The notes under the pieces: generated by a model
The model's database searches: none
The model's input: the letters and a program-made list of their open reading frames with translations, nothing else
Told to the model about the DNA's origin: nothing
Position numbers and translations under genes: made by a program
Assembly: GCF_025685655.1 (NCBI RefSeq)
Contig: NZ_JAGSYG010000005.1
Coordinates: 124,001-188,000, forward strand
Source: Acidicapsa ligni
GTDB lineage: Bacteria > Acidobacteriota > Terriglobia > Terriglobales > Acidobacteriaceae
Length of the DNA: 64,000 nt
Direction of reading: 5' to 3'
Shown: one piece after another, positions 41,345 through 50,368 of the stretch
Layout: each line of letters begins with the position of its first letter
Position numbering within the stretch: the first letter of the stretch is position 1

Positions 41345-42283
41345 ATGTCGAATGATCCACTCGCCGAGGTTGTCACCCTGCTTCAACCCACAGCCCGCTT
41401 CTCCAAGTTGGTAGAGTGCGCCGGAGAGTGGAGAGTCCACCGCCTAGCAACAGGTGACCCGTTCTATTGCGCGATCCTTGAGGGCTCTTGTCGCGTCATC
41501 GTGAACGGGCAAACACTCACGCTACAGGCAGGGGATTTCATGCTGGTGCCTGCAATACACGACCTCATCAACGAGAGCCTGACACCGCCTCCGGCTGGAG
41601 TGAACACACCACCGATTGAGACCAGCCCCGGATGTTTTCGCATCGGTCAGCAAAGTGGCCCCGTACAGTCACGCATTCAACTGGGACACTGCCACTTTGA
41701 CTCTCCCGACGCAGAGTTGTTGGTCTCGTTGCTGCCGCAGGTCATCATCGCCCGCGGCGAGCCGAGGCTCGCTCTTCTGCTGCAGTTGATCAACGAAGAG
41801 ACTCGTGCACGGCGTTCCGCGCGCGACCTTGTGCTTCAAAGGCTGTTGGAGGTGATGTTGATTGAGGCATTACGGTCCGGCATCGATGCATCATCCGCAC
41901 CCGGCCTCGCTCGTGGCCTGGCCGACGAGCATCTTGCAATCGCTCTGCGAGCAATCCACGCACGGCCCGAACATTCCTGGACGGTGGCGGATCTCGCTAA
42001 GGATTCCGCTCTGTCGCGCTCAGCCTTCTTCGCGCGCTTTGCTCGCACGGTAGGGCTGGCTCCGATGCAATACCTACTTGCGTGGAGAATGGCGCTGGCG
42101 AAGAAGCGGCTGAGAGCACGCGACCTGGCCATCGAACAGATCGCGGGTAGTGTGGGTTACAGTTCGGCCAGCACGTTCACGATAGCGTTCACCCGCCATG
42201 TAGGCATTCCGCCAGGACGTTACGCGCGGATGCAGATGAATGGGCGTGATCAGGAAATGCCAGTCAACGCCTCGAACACATAA
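41345..42283 (+). CDS. AraC-family regulator with cupin_6 domain
   Basis: 312 aa. The N-terminal cupin part (ILEGSCRVIVNGQTLTLQAG, DFMLVP) covers about residues 15-185. The C-terminal double HTH is WTVADLAKDSALSRSAFFARF followed by IEQIAGSVGYSSASTFTIAF and the closing GIPPGRYAR. It is divergent from the SDR gene across about 100 bp, its likely target. Confidence 0.92.
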   Translation: MSNDPLAEVVTLLQPTARFSKLVECAGEWRVHRLATGDPFYCAILEGSCRVIVNGQTLTLQAGDFMLVPAIHDLINESLTPPPAGVNTPPIETSPGCFRIGQQSGPVQSRIQLGHCHFDSPDAELLVSLLPQVIIARGEPRLALLLQLINEETRARRSARDLVLQRLLEVMLIEALRSGIDASSAPGLARGLADEHLAIALRAIHARPEHSWTVADLAKDSALSRSAFFARFARTVGLAPMQYLLAWRMALAKKRLRARDLAIEQIAGSVGYSSASTFTIAFTRHVGIPPGRYARMQMNGRDQEMPVNASNT

Positions 42284-42342
42284 AACCACGATCTCGCCAA
42301 TCTTCAGTCCCTATAAGTCGGCATAGCGTCAGACATCTCTAA

Positions 42343-43017
42343 CTAACGCGAGTCGGCCCACCTGATGCATTCTTCGGGGTTGACGAAAACTCCCATCGCA
42401 GCCACATCGACTAGGGGAGGCGGAATCCAGCTCACGAGCGTACGGCCTGAGAAGCCGAGCCAAAGGTCCCAGGGCGGGACGTTGTTCGTGTCAAAGAATC
42501 CATTTGAGCTAGCGTCCGCGGCGCCACAAGCGAGATTCTCGCTCGGGGTGTACAAGAGAAAGCGGCCTCCCTCGTCATTTACGAATTGCTCGTCAACATT
42601 TGCGGCCACAAATCCTGCACGCAATGTCACAACTTCTTCGACCGCTTCTATCCAAGGAGTGTCGTTTTCAAATTGATCCAGGCTAAAGGTCGGTTTCAAT
42701 TCTGGGCTTCGAAAAAGGCTGTCCATAGGGCCGAGGAGATCCCGAATCTCTTTGAGTTGAGCAACTGCGAACTGGTACTGACTAATACCAGCGACGCTTT
42801 CAAGACCCCTTCGGTTCATGATTTCGATTGCTTCATTCCAATTCTGTTCGGCTACGTTGTAAGAGGACTGTCGACGTCGAACGTCATCCGACTCGGCACC
42901 CATAGTCGTAGCTTTCCTTTTGCACCAAGCAATGGTGTCAGCTAACGTGCTTTGAAAGAGCTTTGGATCGAGAGCCGTCATGAAGCAATTGTATTTGTGG
43001 GGCGATAACACCCGCAT
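42343..43017 (-). CDS. hypothetical protein
   Basis: 224 aa, soluble, no recognised domain. The N-terminal half is helical (FQSTLADTIAWCKRKATTMG, YQFAVAQLKEIRDLLG). The C-terminal half is beta-rich and ends PPWDLWLGFSGRTLVSWIPP and PEECIRWAD, which looks like an immunity-protein or contact-dependent type sequence, but this is only an impression. A second ATG at 42981 could be the real start. It ends just before repeat C. Confidence 0.6.
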   Translation of the reverse strand: MRVLSPHKYNCFMTALDPKLFQSTLADTIAWCKRKATTMGAESDDVRRRQSSYNVAEQNWNEAIEIMNRRGLESVAGISQYQFAVAQLKEIRDLLGPMDSLFRSPELKPTFSLDQFENDTPWIEAVEEVVTLRAGFVAANVDEQFVNDEGGRFLLYTPSENLACGAADASSNGFFDTNNVPPWDLWLGFSGRTLVSWIPPPLVDVAAMGVFVNPEECIRWADSR

Positions 43018-43109
43018 ACCTTCGCAAGGGGCCGATAGCAGATTAGTAACGAGAAGTCAGCATAGCGGAAGTAATCGTCCTTCGAATGGAACTATCAACT
43101 GTTTGCAAC

Positions 43110-43440
43110 TGTGTAACGCACTCATCGAAAGCTGTTTCCAGTCCGAATCGAAAATTAGCGAAAAGGTACGTGGGAAGCAGCCTGAGAATCTCTTATTGGA
43201 CCTCCGCAGAACTTCCGGGAAAACCTTAGGCTTCTTCAAGCTACAGCATCTAAAGAAGAAACGCTCGATTAGACGCCGTTGGCCACTTCATGTTCATAAC
43301 GACTTCCAGACGCACCTCTTTGAAACTACGTGGCACGGACCGCACTCTACACCACGCATTACACGTAAATTTCCTGCTATTGGACCTCTGCAGTACCTCT
43401 GGCCGGTGGCGAGTAATTTCAGGAAGACGCGACCAATCAG
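43110..43440. repeat. dispersed repeat, copy C
   Basis: Degenerate copy of repeat B in the same orientation: AACGCACTCATCGAAA, CTTATTGGACCTCCGCAGAA, ATCTAAAGAAGAA, then TGAAACTACGTGGCACGGAC and CTATTGGACCTCTGCAGTAC. As in copy B, the TATTGGACCT motif occurs twice, near 43194 and 43378. It separates the hypothetical gene from the right-hand cluster. Confidence 0.7.
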
Positions 43441-43529
43441 CCTGGCAAACGCCCCAAAGCAATCGAGGCTGCTGAGACGAAGGGTCCCGCTATTATCGGG
43501 ACGTCACAAGGGATCAGCTCGACTGCTGA

Positions 43530-43871
43530 CTAGCCAATGATCGAGGTTTCCTCTGAAAAGAGGAATTGAACGCGCTTACCGTCGGTAAACTTTTGCTCAT
43601 CGAACTGGATGACATCTGTGTAGTCCTTTGAACTGAAGACCCCGTGAAAGCCCTCCATATCGTCAAACCAGAGCTGTGCTACTCCGTCATAGTCTGCAAT
43701 GAGCATGCTGCTCGGTGGATCTGGGATTGTTCTCGATTGAATGTAACGACGAACATGTCGCTTCACGGAAGGCTGAGTTGAGAAAAGTTGCGCATGCACG
43801 TCTCGCCAATGTTCGACGAACTGCTCGTGCGTGAGGTCGGGGCGACGATAGATCAATATATCGACTTTCAA
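43530..43871 (-). CDS. EthD-domain protein
   Basis: 113 aa, ferredoxin-like dimeric alpha/beta barrel of the EthD type: MKVDILIYRRPDLTHEQFVE, HWRDVHAQLF with the usual W..H, and DGVAQLWFDDMEGF. Members support ether or quinone degradation in unclear ways. It is the last gene of the leftward run that begins at the PRISE reductase. Confidence 0.85.
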   Translation of the reverse strand: MKVDILIYRRPDLTHEQFVEHWRDVHAQLFSTQPSVKRHVRRYIQSRTIPDPPSSMLIADYDGVAQLWFDDMEGFHGVFSSKDYTDVIQFDEQKFTDGKRVQFLFSEETSIIG

Positions 43872-43939
43872 TATGATGTCCTCCGGATACGAATGTGGCC
43901 CCAGCTCCTGGCCTTTTGAAAAAAAGCGTTGGGGTTAAA

Positions 43940-44650
43940 TTAGGGAGTTGAATTTATCGTTCCGAAGGAGAGAACAGGATCTGCACCTGTGATTGCTCGG
44001 TAGAGAACAATCCCGTACTCTGATGCGGAAAATTGATTTTGACCGGTGACGAGCTTTTGGTCGAGAACTACTCGTGAACCTCCTGGTTCAACGCCGTCAA
44101 ACACGGCTTCTACTCCTTCCAGAACCGGCTGCGGAAAGTGAGGTATAAAGAAGCCTGATCCGAGCCTCTCTTCCAATTCGCGGTCTTCGGCCCGGGTGTA
44201 TCCAGTTACATGACGCCCGCGAATGCGCTCTGGGTTATTTACGAGCGCGATTGAACCATGGCAAATAGCTCCAATAACCTTGTCATGGGCCCAGAAGTAC
44301 TCGAGTGTCCTGGCAACGTCCTCGTTCGGGTAGAGATCGTAGACAGCTCCCAGGCCGCCTGCGACATGGACGGCAGCGTAACGATCAAGATCTACCGTCG
44401 ATAGTTTCGTTGTCTCTGCCAGCTTCGACGCAAACCTCCCGTCCGAGAAGAAGCCTTTGGTGACAAGATCATTGGGCTCGTGCGAGCCCTGGGTTGCTGG
44501 ATGGCTTAATGGATCCCAGACAACTCTGCCACCTTCTGGAGTCGCGAAGTCGATTTCGATTCCGTGTTCGATGAGATGCCAGTATGGATGTGTGACTTCC
44601 GACAACCAGGTTCCCTGATCTGAACCTGTGATGATGAAGAGGACGTTCAT
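43940..44650 (-). CDS. DJ-1/PfpI (Hsp31-like) protein
   Basis: About 236 aa. The nucleophilic-elbow Cys is in VIGAICHGSIALVN, the Glu/Asp region in FATPEGGRVVWDP, and the His-containing HVAGGLGAVYDLYP completes the pattern of Hsp31-type glutamine-amidotransferase-fold proteins. Such proteins act as glyoxalase III or handle reactive carbonyls. ATG at 44650 follows GGGAGA; the longer frame to 44710 is unconserved. It fits the carbonyl-detoxification theme of the run. Confidence 0.85.
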   Translation of the reverse strand: MNVLFIITGSDQGTWLSEVTHPYWHLIEHGIEIDFATPEGGRVVWDPLSHPATQGSHEPNDLVTKGFFSDGRFASKLAETTKLSTVDLDRYAAVHVAGGLGAVYDLYPNEDVARTLEYFWAHDKVIGAICHGSIALVNNPERIRGRHVTGYTRAEDRELEERLGSGFFIPHFPQPVLEGVEAVFDGVEPGGSRVVLDQKLVTGQNQFSASEYGIVLYRAITGADPVLSFGTINSTP

Positions 44651-44934
44651 GTGCAATCTCCCGAGATGGTATGGCACCGGCGCAACAGCTACGAGGTCGA
44701 AAGACGCCAACCTGTACCGGCTTCGCCTTTTGCCGCGCTGACGACTAAGGTATAGCTGGAAGACAGATCGGATTCTTGAGGAAAATGATCAAAATTGTCA
44801 TTTGCGACGAAGAAGCGAGATGAAGCGTGGTGTGAGAGAGCAAAGGAATGTCCTCTAATACGTGAGTACGATTGGAAGCGTCTTCGCGGGTGTTCTGATC
44901 CGGCTCTTTGATCGAGAGTGACCATTACTGGTCG

Positions 44935-45324
44935 CTACAGCTCACCAGTAATGAACTGTGCTTGGCCGTTTCCAAAGCTCCAGTCAAAGTCCGAGTTTGT
45001 AACGATGGACACAATCACGTCGCCCGGATCGATATTGCAGCTTTGTTTCAGTTCATAACAGAGGCTGGCATAAAAGGCCAACTTCGAATCCTGGTTGCGA
45101 GGTCTGCTCGTTACGCTGACGATTACGAGATTTCTCGTGCGTGGTATCTCCAATCCGGTGTCTTCAGCGATCAGGTTCGATTCCGGGTGTTCATGGTAGA
45201 CCTGATATCTATCCCGTAGTGGAACTTTGAAGGCTGACACGATCGCCCGGTGTGCCGCGTCGAGTAAATCTTTAATCTCCTGCTTGCTGCGACCTTCAAT
45301 TGCGTCAATTCGGATAAGAGGCAT
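44935..45324 (-). CDS. tautomerase-family protein
   Basis: 129 aa beginning MPLIRIDAIEGRSKQEIKDL, so the N-terminal Pro expected to be the catalytic base is present. The length fits the fused or long tautomerase type (Tautomerase_2). RDRYQVYHEHPESNLI gives the Arg and substrate-pocket region. It could isomerise enol-keto products of the reductases in this run. A gap of 280 bp separates it from the DJ-1 gene downstream. Confidence 0.85.
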   Translation of the reverse strand: MPLIRIDAIEGRSKQEIKDLLDAAHRAIVSAFKVPLRDRYQVYHEHPESNLIAEDTGLEIPRTRNLVIVSVTSRPRNQDSKLAFYASLCYELKQSCNIDPGDVIVSIVTNSDFDWSFGNGQAQFITGEL

Positions 45325-45412
45325 ACGGGAACCTTTCTATATCGAGAGTTCGCTTTGTAAGTTTCAGAGATTTCTGCCGCTTCCAATTAGACCGCCTTAT
45401 GGGTCTTCACTT

Positions 45413-46519
45413 TCAGTCGGTCAATTGGGTTGCGCCCGCATCCGACGCTTTCGTGACGGCGTCGATGAATCGGTGCATTTGTACGGCGTCGTTGAAGCCC
45501 GGCGCTCGGGATGCACCGCTAGTCCTGTCTGCTGCAAACGCCGCATACAGGTGGACGAGATCCTGAACACTGGCGTCGAGGGAAGAGGATACAGGCAACT
45601 CGTACTCCGCGGGGACCGGCATGATCTCCAGTTTCCTTCCGCTCCCCCGCGCACCTTCGATGAGATTGTCGGTCACATTTCCAAAAGATTTTGTGTTTGA
45701 AATCTTGAGATCTCCTTCGGTCCCTGTGAGATCGATCTGCAAACCCGCGTTGTTCAGTTTTCCTGCCTCGATCTGCACGGAGTAGAGTGCATCGTTTGAA
45801 AGCCTGCCCTGAACCAGGACCTCATCCGGCGTCTCGTTAGGAAAACTTTCTCCTGTCCTGCTCAGAGTAAGAGTTGGAAACTGCTTAGCGACGATCGCGC
45901 TGACGGTCTGCGGTCGGCCTGCGACGTAGAAGAGCAGATCGAAGAAGTGCCCCCCGTAGATGGAGAGCAGGTGCGAGAAGTTTGCCGCGGGAAGCGTCCA
46001 CTCCAGAGAAGGGGGTCGCACAGGTCCGAAGTACTCGATACTGACGTGCATTCTGATCGAGCGGAGATCTCCGATGTAGCCCTGAGCGAGCAGGTCTCGA
46101 AGATAACGCGCGCTCGGCCCCATTCGTCGCTGGAGACCCACAATGTGTCTTACCCCGGCAGCCTTAGCGAGGGCGAGCAGGTTCTGAGAGTCGGCCGTCT
46201 TTGTGGTGAGGGGCCATTCACAGTACACATCCTTGCCTGCTTCGATTGCCCGGCGGCTCAGGGGGGCATGTTCCGGGGCAGGCGGCAGCACCACTACCAG
46301 GTCAACCTCGGGGTGCTCTATCAGCTGGGTTGGATCTGTAAACGCGTGGCGGATCCCGAAGCTCTTTGCAAGTTCCTGCGCCTTGACCATCTCTCTGCTT
46401 GAGACTGCCGTGATCTCGTATTGCGGGAGACTTTGAAGTGCTGGGATATGGCCGTATCGCGCCCAGTTGCCGACGCCGATGAGGCCAGCACGGATTCGAT
46501 CCTTTGAAGTTCCTTTCAT
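45413..46519 (-). CDS. Gfo/Idh/MocA-family oxidoreductase
   Basis: 368 aa. The N-terminal Rossmann motif is AGLIGVGNWARYGHIPAL, followed by ITAVSSR and the hallmark VVVLPPAPEHAPLSRRAIEAGKDVYCEWPL, where EKP is here EWP. The C-terminal alpha/beta domain follows from about residue 130. It is an NAD(P)-dependent sugar or small-molecule dehydrogenase of unknown substrate. The Lys of EKP, normally catalytic, is replaced by Trp, which may alter or abolish the usual chemistry. Confidence 0.85.
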   Translation of the reverse strand: MKGTSKDRIRAGLIGVGNWARYGHIPALQSLPQYEITAVSSREMVKAQELAKSFGIRHAFTDPTQLIEHPEVDLVVVLPPAPEHAPLSRRAIEAGKDVYCEWPLTTKTADSQNLLALAKAAGVRHIVGLQRRMGPSARYLRDLLAQGYIGDLRSIRMHVSIEYFGPVRPPSLEWTLPAANFSHLLSIYGGHFFDLLFYVAGRPQTVSAIVAKQFPTLTLSRTGESFPNETPDEVLVQGRLSNDALYSVQIEAGKLNNAGLQIDLTGTEGDLKISNTKSFGNVTDNLIEGARGSGRKLEIMPVPAEYELPVSSSLDASVQDLVHLYAAFAADRTSGASRAPGFNDAVQMHRFIDAVTKASDAGATQLTD

Positions 46520-46594
46520 CTCTCCTCCTTGACGGGGGCGTGAAGCGCTCAGTTGAGCGGTTCGCCGAGTCTTTTGTGATGCGCCAAATTACAG

Positions 46595-46999
46595 TCAGCC
46601 CTTAGACGGAAAGGACTCGCCAAACATAGGCTTCCCACTCTTCGATTGATCTTCGGTGGCCTCGTCCTGAATGACGTCCCAGTGCTCGACGAAAATGCCA
46701 TCTACGATCCGAAGAATGTCTGCGGTCACCCACGCTGTCTGACCGAAACCGGAGAATCGTCCATGTACGATTACATGGTTATCGTCGGCCAGGATAAGGC
46801 CGTGCTCATAGCGGAGCGTCGGCGGCAGACTCCTGATCAGGTCGAACAGGCCATCACGTCCCGGACCGATGTGGACGCTGTGCTGAATATAGCTGGGCGA
46901 CCAGAACTTCTCGGCTTGTTGGTAGTCACGCCTATTGAACAATGTATCGAAGGCCTCAAGGACGAGCGCCTTATTGTGTTCCTGTTTGCTGTCGGACAT
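46595..46999 (-). CDS. SnoaL-like / NTF2-fold protein
   Basis: 134 aa: ALVLEAFDTLFNRRDYQQAEKFWSPSYIQHS, GRDGLFDLIRSLPP, ILADDNHVIVHGRFSGFG and FVEHWDVIQDE, the pattern of the predicted SnoaL-like aldol-condensation group. Distinct from the two Ada-box-linked SnoaL genes. It lies 75 bp upstream of the Gfo/Idh/MocA gene in the same run. Confidence 0.85.
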   Translation of the reverse strand: MSDSKQEHNKALVLEAFDTLFNRRDYQQAEKFWSPSYIQHSVHIGPGRDGLFDLIRSLPPTLRYEHGLILADDNHVIVHGRFSGFGQTAWVTADILRIVDGIFVEHWDVIQDEATEDQSKSGKPMFGESFPSKG

Positions 47000-47052
47000 T
47001 GAGTTTCCTTTGCAGTTGAGAGAAGAGGTCAGAGCTTTCGCCGTGGTTCCCT

Positions 47053-47769
47053 CTACGTTAGGCGTATGTTTGTGAGGTCAATAGAGACGAGTAAAGGCAC
47101 AGGGATCTTCTGTTTACTGTCGTCGCAGGCGAAGACTCTCCGTTGGGTCGGGATTTGAATGCCATTTACCTCTCGATAGCCAAGAGCATAGTTGACGCCT
47201 TTTGCGCTACCCAGCACATCAACCGTGTACTCATGGCGACGCAGCAGGCCGTCAGGTCCGAAGTACGAGATCTGCCTATGAGTATGGCTCGCTATGTTCG
47301 ATGGAAAGATTACCTGAAGAGGACGCCATACTTCGTTGTTCTCATACCACGGCTCGAGTTCCTGCGTAACGAACCCCGGATAGGTGAAAAGGAAAGGAAT
47401 CGTAAAGTATGTCCAAAGCGCGTAGTTGCTGAAGTAGCCGACATGAAAATCATCCCATGGCGTCTCTGCGAGCTGTCCGGCGAAGGCTTCTCGAGGCTGC
47501 TCACGTACTCTCCGCCCTTCATCGGATCCCGATTCCAGGACGATGTCGCCGGCTGCGAGGGTCAACCTATGATCGCTATCTAGGAGGAGAGTCGAAATCC
47601 ATTGTTCGTGCAGTTCTGCCGAAACGTGAATATTTTTGAGCACATCAGGTCGGCCTTTAAGATGCCACAAAGCACCGCCGATAGAAGCATCTGCTTCTAG
47701 TCGGCTAAAGCTGTTCCATTGAGCCAGGCCGCCGTGGGCCTCGACAGCAAGGTGCAGTAGGTCTTTCAT
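47053..47769 (-). CDS. conserved hypothetical protein
   Basis: 238 aa, no signal peptide and no named domain recognised. The N-terminus LLHLAVEAHGGLAQWNSFSR resembles the AHGG..W start of a group of LolA/MucB-like beta-fold proteins. TWKGRP-like and YFGPDGLLRRHEYTVDVLG stretches suggest antiparallel strands. It is 25 bp downstream of the PRISE gene, so it is probably the second gene of the operon. Confidence 0.6.
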   Translation of the reverse strand: MKDLLHLAVEAHGGLAQWNSFSRLEADASIGGALWHLKGRPDVLKNIHVSAELHEQWISTLLLDSDHRLTLAAGDIVLESGSDEGRRVREQPREAFAGQLAETPWDDFHVGYFSNYALWTYFTIPFLFTYPGFVTQELEPWYENNEVWRPLQVIFPSNIASHTHRQISYFGPDGLLRRHEYTVDVLGSAKGVNYALGYREVNGIQIPTQRRVFACDDSKQKIPVPLLVSIDLTNIRLT

Positions 47770-47794
47770 TTCATCCTCCAGATGCAGTGTGTCG

Positions 47795-48874
47795 TTAGGC
47801 TGGAATCAGGTTGGCGCTACGAAGACCTTCGAAAAATGTGGAGAACATCGTCTCCGAATCCATACAGTCAGCAAAGCCTGCCTGGCGGACTTTGACCGTG
47901 CTCGATACGTTGTCGAAGTCCTGCCGGAACGCAAAGTCGCCGAAGCCCCAGTTGACAATCTGGTCGTAGGGAATCGGCTGCAGGCCATGCTTTTTCACGA
48001 TGGTGTCCCACAGTGGTCCCTTGTCCGCCATAAAGGTGGTGAGAGAGAAGGAGACGGGCTCCGCGACCTCCATCCCGAACATACGTGCAATGCGCGGCCA
48101 CATGTGCTGCCAGCGCATAGTGTCTCCGTTCGTAACATTGAAAAGTTCATTGCGCGCGGAGGCCGCGTTGCCAGCCCATACCGTAGCTTTGGCGAGAATC
48201 TCCGTTGACGTTACCTGATACATTGCGCGATACACATTCTCCGGCCCGGGGAAGCGAAGCGGCAGACCGAGTTCGCGGGAGATGACTGCGTAGACTGCAA
48301 TGACCATCGTCAGGTTCATGGCGGTCCCAAACGAAGGACCGCAGATTGCACCGCCGGGGCGCAAAACGGTATAGTCCCAGGAACTATTTTGCTGTCGCTC
48401 GCGGAGAAGGTCTTCCTGGGTGTAGTAGTAGTTAGGAGGCATCAGACGAGGGTCGTCCTCGCGAGCCGGGGTCTTATATTTGCCCAGATCCGACCCATAT
48501 GCCTTGCCACCCTGATAGATGGTGATGTGGCGCAACCTTGGTTGCCCCGTCTCCACGTAGTCCAAAAGATTGCGGAGTATGCGAATGTTCGCATCACTCT
48601 TCTCCGCCGGCGTCGACTTATCCACATACGCACCGAATACCAGGTGAGTGGCCGATGGGATCACCGACAACTTAGTCCTGATGTCCGATTCGTCGTTGAG
48701 ATCCACGGCAATGTTAGAGACCGGTCCTTCGTTCTCCACCGACCGTCTTGAGAGCCCATAGATTTTGGTGTTCTGAAGTTTGGCATACCGCTCCACAACT
48801 CCTCTGCCGGTAACACCCTGAGCCCCAGCGACGATTACGATACGATCTTTCTGCAGGTCGGCGTCTTGATCCAT
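47795..48874 (-). CDS. PRISE-type SDR reductase
   Basis: 359 aa extended/atypical SDR. The cofactor loop is VAGAQGVTGRGVVERYA, then LSRRSVENEG. The PRISE hallmark YYYTQEDLLRERQ carries the active-site Tyr, and FNVTNGDTMRWQHMWPRIA is the typical second-domain motif. PRISE enzymes (progesterone 5-beta-reductase/iridoid synthase type) reduce enones with NADPH. It is the first gene of the leftward run, 35 bp after a GAACC-N4-GGTTC palindrome. Confidence 0.88.
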   Translation of the reverse strand: MDQDADLQKDRIVIVAGAQGVTGRGVVERYAKLQNTKIYGLSRRSVENEGPVSNIAVDLNDESDIRTKLSVIPSATHLVFGAYVDKSTPAEKSDANIRILRNLLDYVETGQPRLRHITIYQGGKAYGSDLGKYKTPAREDDPRLMPPNYYYTQEDLLRERQQNSSWDYTVLRPGGAICGPSFGTAMNLTMVIAVYAVISRELGLPLRFPGPENVYRAMYQVTSTEILAKATVWAGNAASARNELFNVTNGDTMRWQHMWPRIARMFGMEVAEPVSFSLTTFMADKGPLWDTIVKKHGLQPIPYDQIVNWGFGDFAFRQDFDNVSSTVKVRQAGFADCMDSETMFSTFFEGLRSANLIPA

Positions 48875-48908
48875 CTTGAAAATTACCTCCGGTCTTTGAT
48901 GATGTAAA

Positions 48909-48922
48909 GAACCAAACGGTTC
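48909..48922. promoter_or_regulatory. TetR-type operator copy 1 (GAACC-AAAC-GGTTC)
   Basis: A palindrome with perfect 5-bp arms, 35 bp upstream of the PRISE start. An almost identical site is at 50245-50258 before the zinc alcohol dehydrogenase; the TetR gene lies between them. Flanking TTCTTT is also shared. Confidence 0.75.
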
Positions 48923-48958
48923 ATAAAGCGAGCGAGTGCCTCTCGAGATCTCCGATTG

Positions 48959-49135
48959 CTACCTATGTTTACCTGCCCTCGTCGCGATGGGGGCGGATGT
49001 GAGTTCCAGCCGCAGGCGTTGATTCTTGATCAGAAGTTCACAGACGAGCTTCTGCAGTCCTTCGAAGCGGACTCTCATCTCCTCCATATCTCTTTCCGGA
49101 CCGATGAGAAGATGAGGTGAGTACTCGTTGTCCAT
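48959..49135 (-). CDS. 58-residue helical protein
   Basis: A short frame starting ATG at 49135, with AGAGGG about 7 bp upstream. The product has HLLIGPERDMEEMRVRFEGL, then QKLVCELLIKNQRLRLELTS, a likely amphipathic or coiled-coil helix. No family is recognised. It would be transcribed towards the PRISE gene, with the TetR operator between them. The region 49136-49370 is otherwise empty. Confidence 0.45.
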   Translation of the reverse strand: MDNEYSPHLLIGPERDMEEMRVRFEGLQKLVCELLIKNQRLRLELTSAPIATRAGKHR

Positions 49136-49370
49136 TTGCGGCCCTCTTGAGTGACTCCGGAATCAAAGACGGACGGTTGCATTCCGGGCGGCAGGAAACT
49201 TGAGGTCAGCATAGGCTTCTTGCTCATCTCTGGCTTTGCAGATTTGCCCTCTTTTGTGAAATTTGCCCAATCGTCTTGAGCCGGATGTGGGAACGTACCG
49301 CGGCGCTATCCAGGTAGAGGCTTTGCGCGTGCGGTGAATCGTGTTGCCTCGATTAACATCTAAATTGACC

Positions 49371-49928
49371 ATGGGACGACCAAAGGGATTCAGCCGCGAA
49401 GACGTTCTGTTGAAATCGATCTCTGTCTTTTGGGAGAAAGGATTCGCGGAGACTACGGTCCAGGATCTCGAACGCGCGACTGGAGTAAATAAGTCCGGTC
49501 TCTACTCTGAGTTCGCAAACAAAGAGGACATCTTCCTTGCGAGTCTTGAGCACTATCTCCAGACTCGGGGTGGTGAGGAAATTCTTTCAGCTCAACCTCT
49601 GGGCTGGGATAATATCCGCCGTTATCTCGAGATCGGTCAGACATGCTACACGGGCAAAAAAGGGTGCTTCTCCGTGAATTCGATGCGGGATGTTGCGATG
49701 CTTCCTGCCGAAGGGCAACAGATGATCTCGCGGAAAAACCTCACGCTGAAAAGGCTTCTGGTGCGGAATATCAAAGCGGAGCTACCATCTGCTCATGCAG
49801 ATGTTCTGGCGGAGACGATTCTGACGTTTTTTTCCGGACTCTGCATTGAGCAGAATTTGCATCCCAACAACGCAATCGTCTCCCGGAAGGTCGCAGGCTT
49901 TATGCGTTTTCTCACCCAATCGAAGTAG
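49371..49928 (+). CDS. TetR/AcrR-family regulator
   Basis: About 185 aa. HTH: MGRPKGFSREDVLLKSISVF, WEKGFAETTVQDLERATGVN, KSGLYSEFANKEDIF. The ligand domain includes GKKGCFSVNSMRDVA, as in the group that controls NemA-like reductases; the Cys may sense electrophiles, but this is inference. ATG at 49371 is preferred over 49341. It lies between two identical-type palindromes that front the flanking reductase operons, its probable targets. Confidence 0.9.
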   Translation: MGRPKGFSREDVLLKSISVFWEKGFAETTVQDLERATGVNKSGLYSEFANKEDIFLASLEHYLQTRGGEEILSAQPLGWDNIRRYLEIGQTCYTGKKGCFSVNSMRDVAMLPAEGQQMISRKNLTLKRLLVRNIKAELPSAHADVLAETILTFFSGLCIEQNLHPNNAIVSRKVAGFMRFLTQSK

Positions 49929-50368
49929 CCTGTCCACCGGATTCTGTGCGGCGCTACGCGCGCCATAAGCCCTTCGTGGGGTCATTCTTCAGCTCAGAGT
50001 TTCTGACGTTTTCTCAAGGAATTGCGACGGCGATCGCGACTCTGACTCGAGCGGCATAGAGCTGCAAAAAAAGTCAAAATTGCCAAGACTCGTCTGCCAG
50101 TGACTTCTATGCTCGGGTCAAGAAGTCAGCAGTCAGCCTGCTTTCTCTATGCGGACCCTTCGCGGAACACTGCGATCAGGTCTGTTTCTACGGGGGAAGA
50201 GTCATCGTTCTCTCCGAGTTGGTTTGGTGGTAGATAGTCATTTTGAACCAAATGGTTCTTTACGAGCATCTGAGTCTGTGTGAACTATGAAAGCTATGTT
50301 TAGACGCGATGGCTACGGCAGCATTGTGCCTCGATCATGAGATGACCACACTTTTTAGGAGTAGATCT
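49929..50368. other. intergenic region before the alcohol dehydrogenase
   Basis: 440 bp without a recognisable gene. It contains TetR operator copy 2 at 50245 and the promoter of the rightward run. The open frame upstream of 50369 (from 50309) is not conserved-looking. Confidence 0.6.
50245..50258. promoter_or_regulatory. TetR-type operator copy 2 (GAACC-AAAT-GGTTC)
   Basis: Palindrome with perfect 5-bp arms, about 110 bp before the alcohol dehydrogenase start. It differs from copy 1 in one base of the spacer. Confidence 0.75.
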
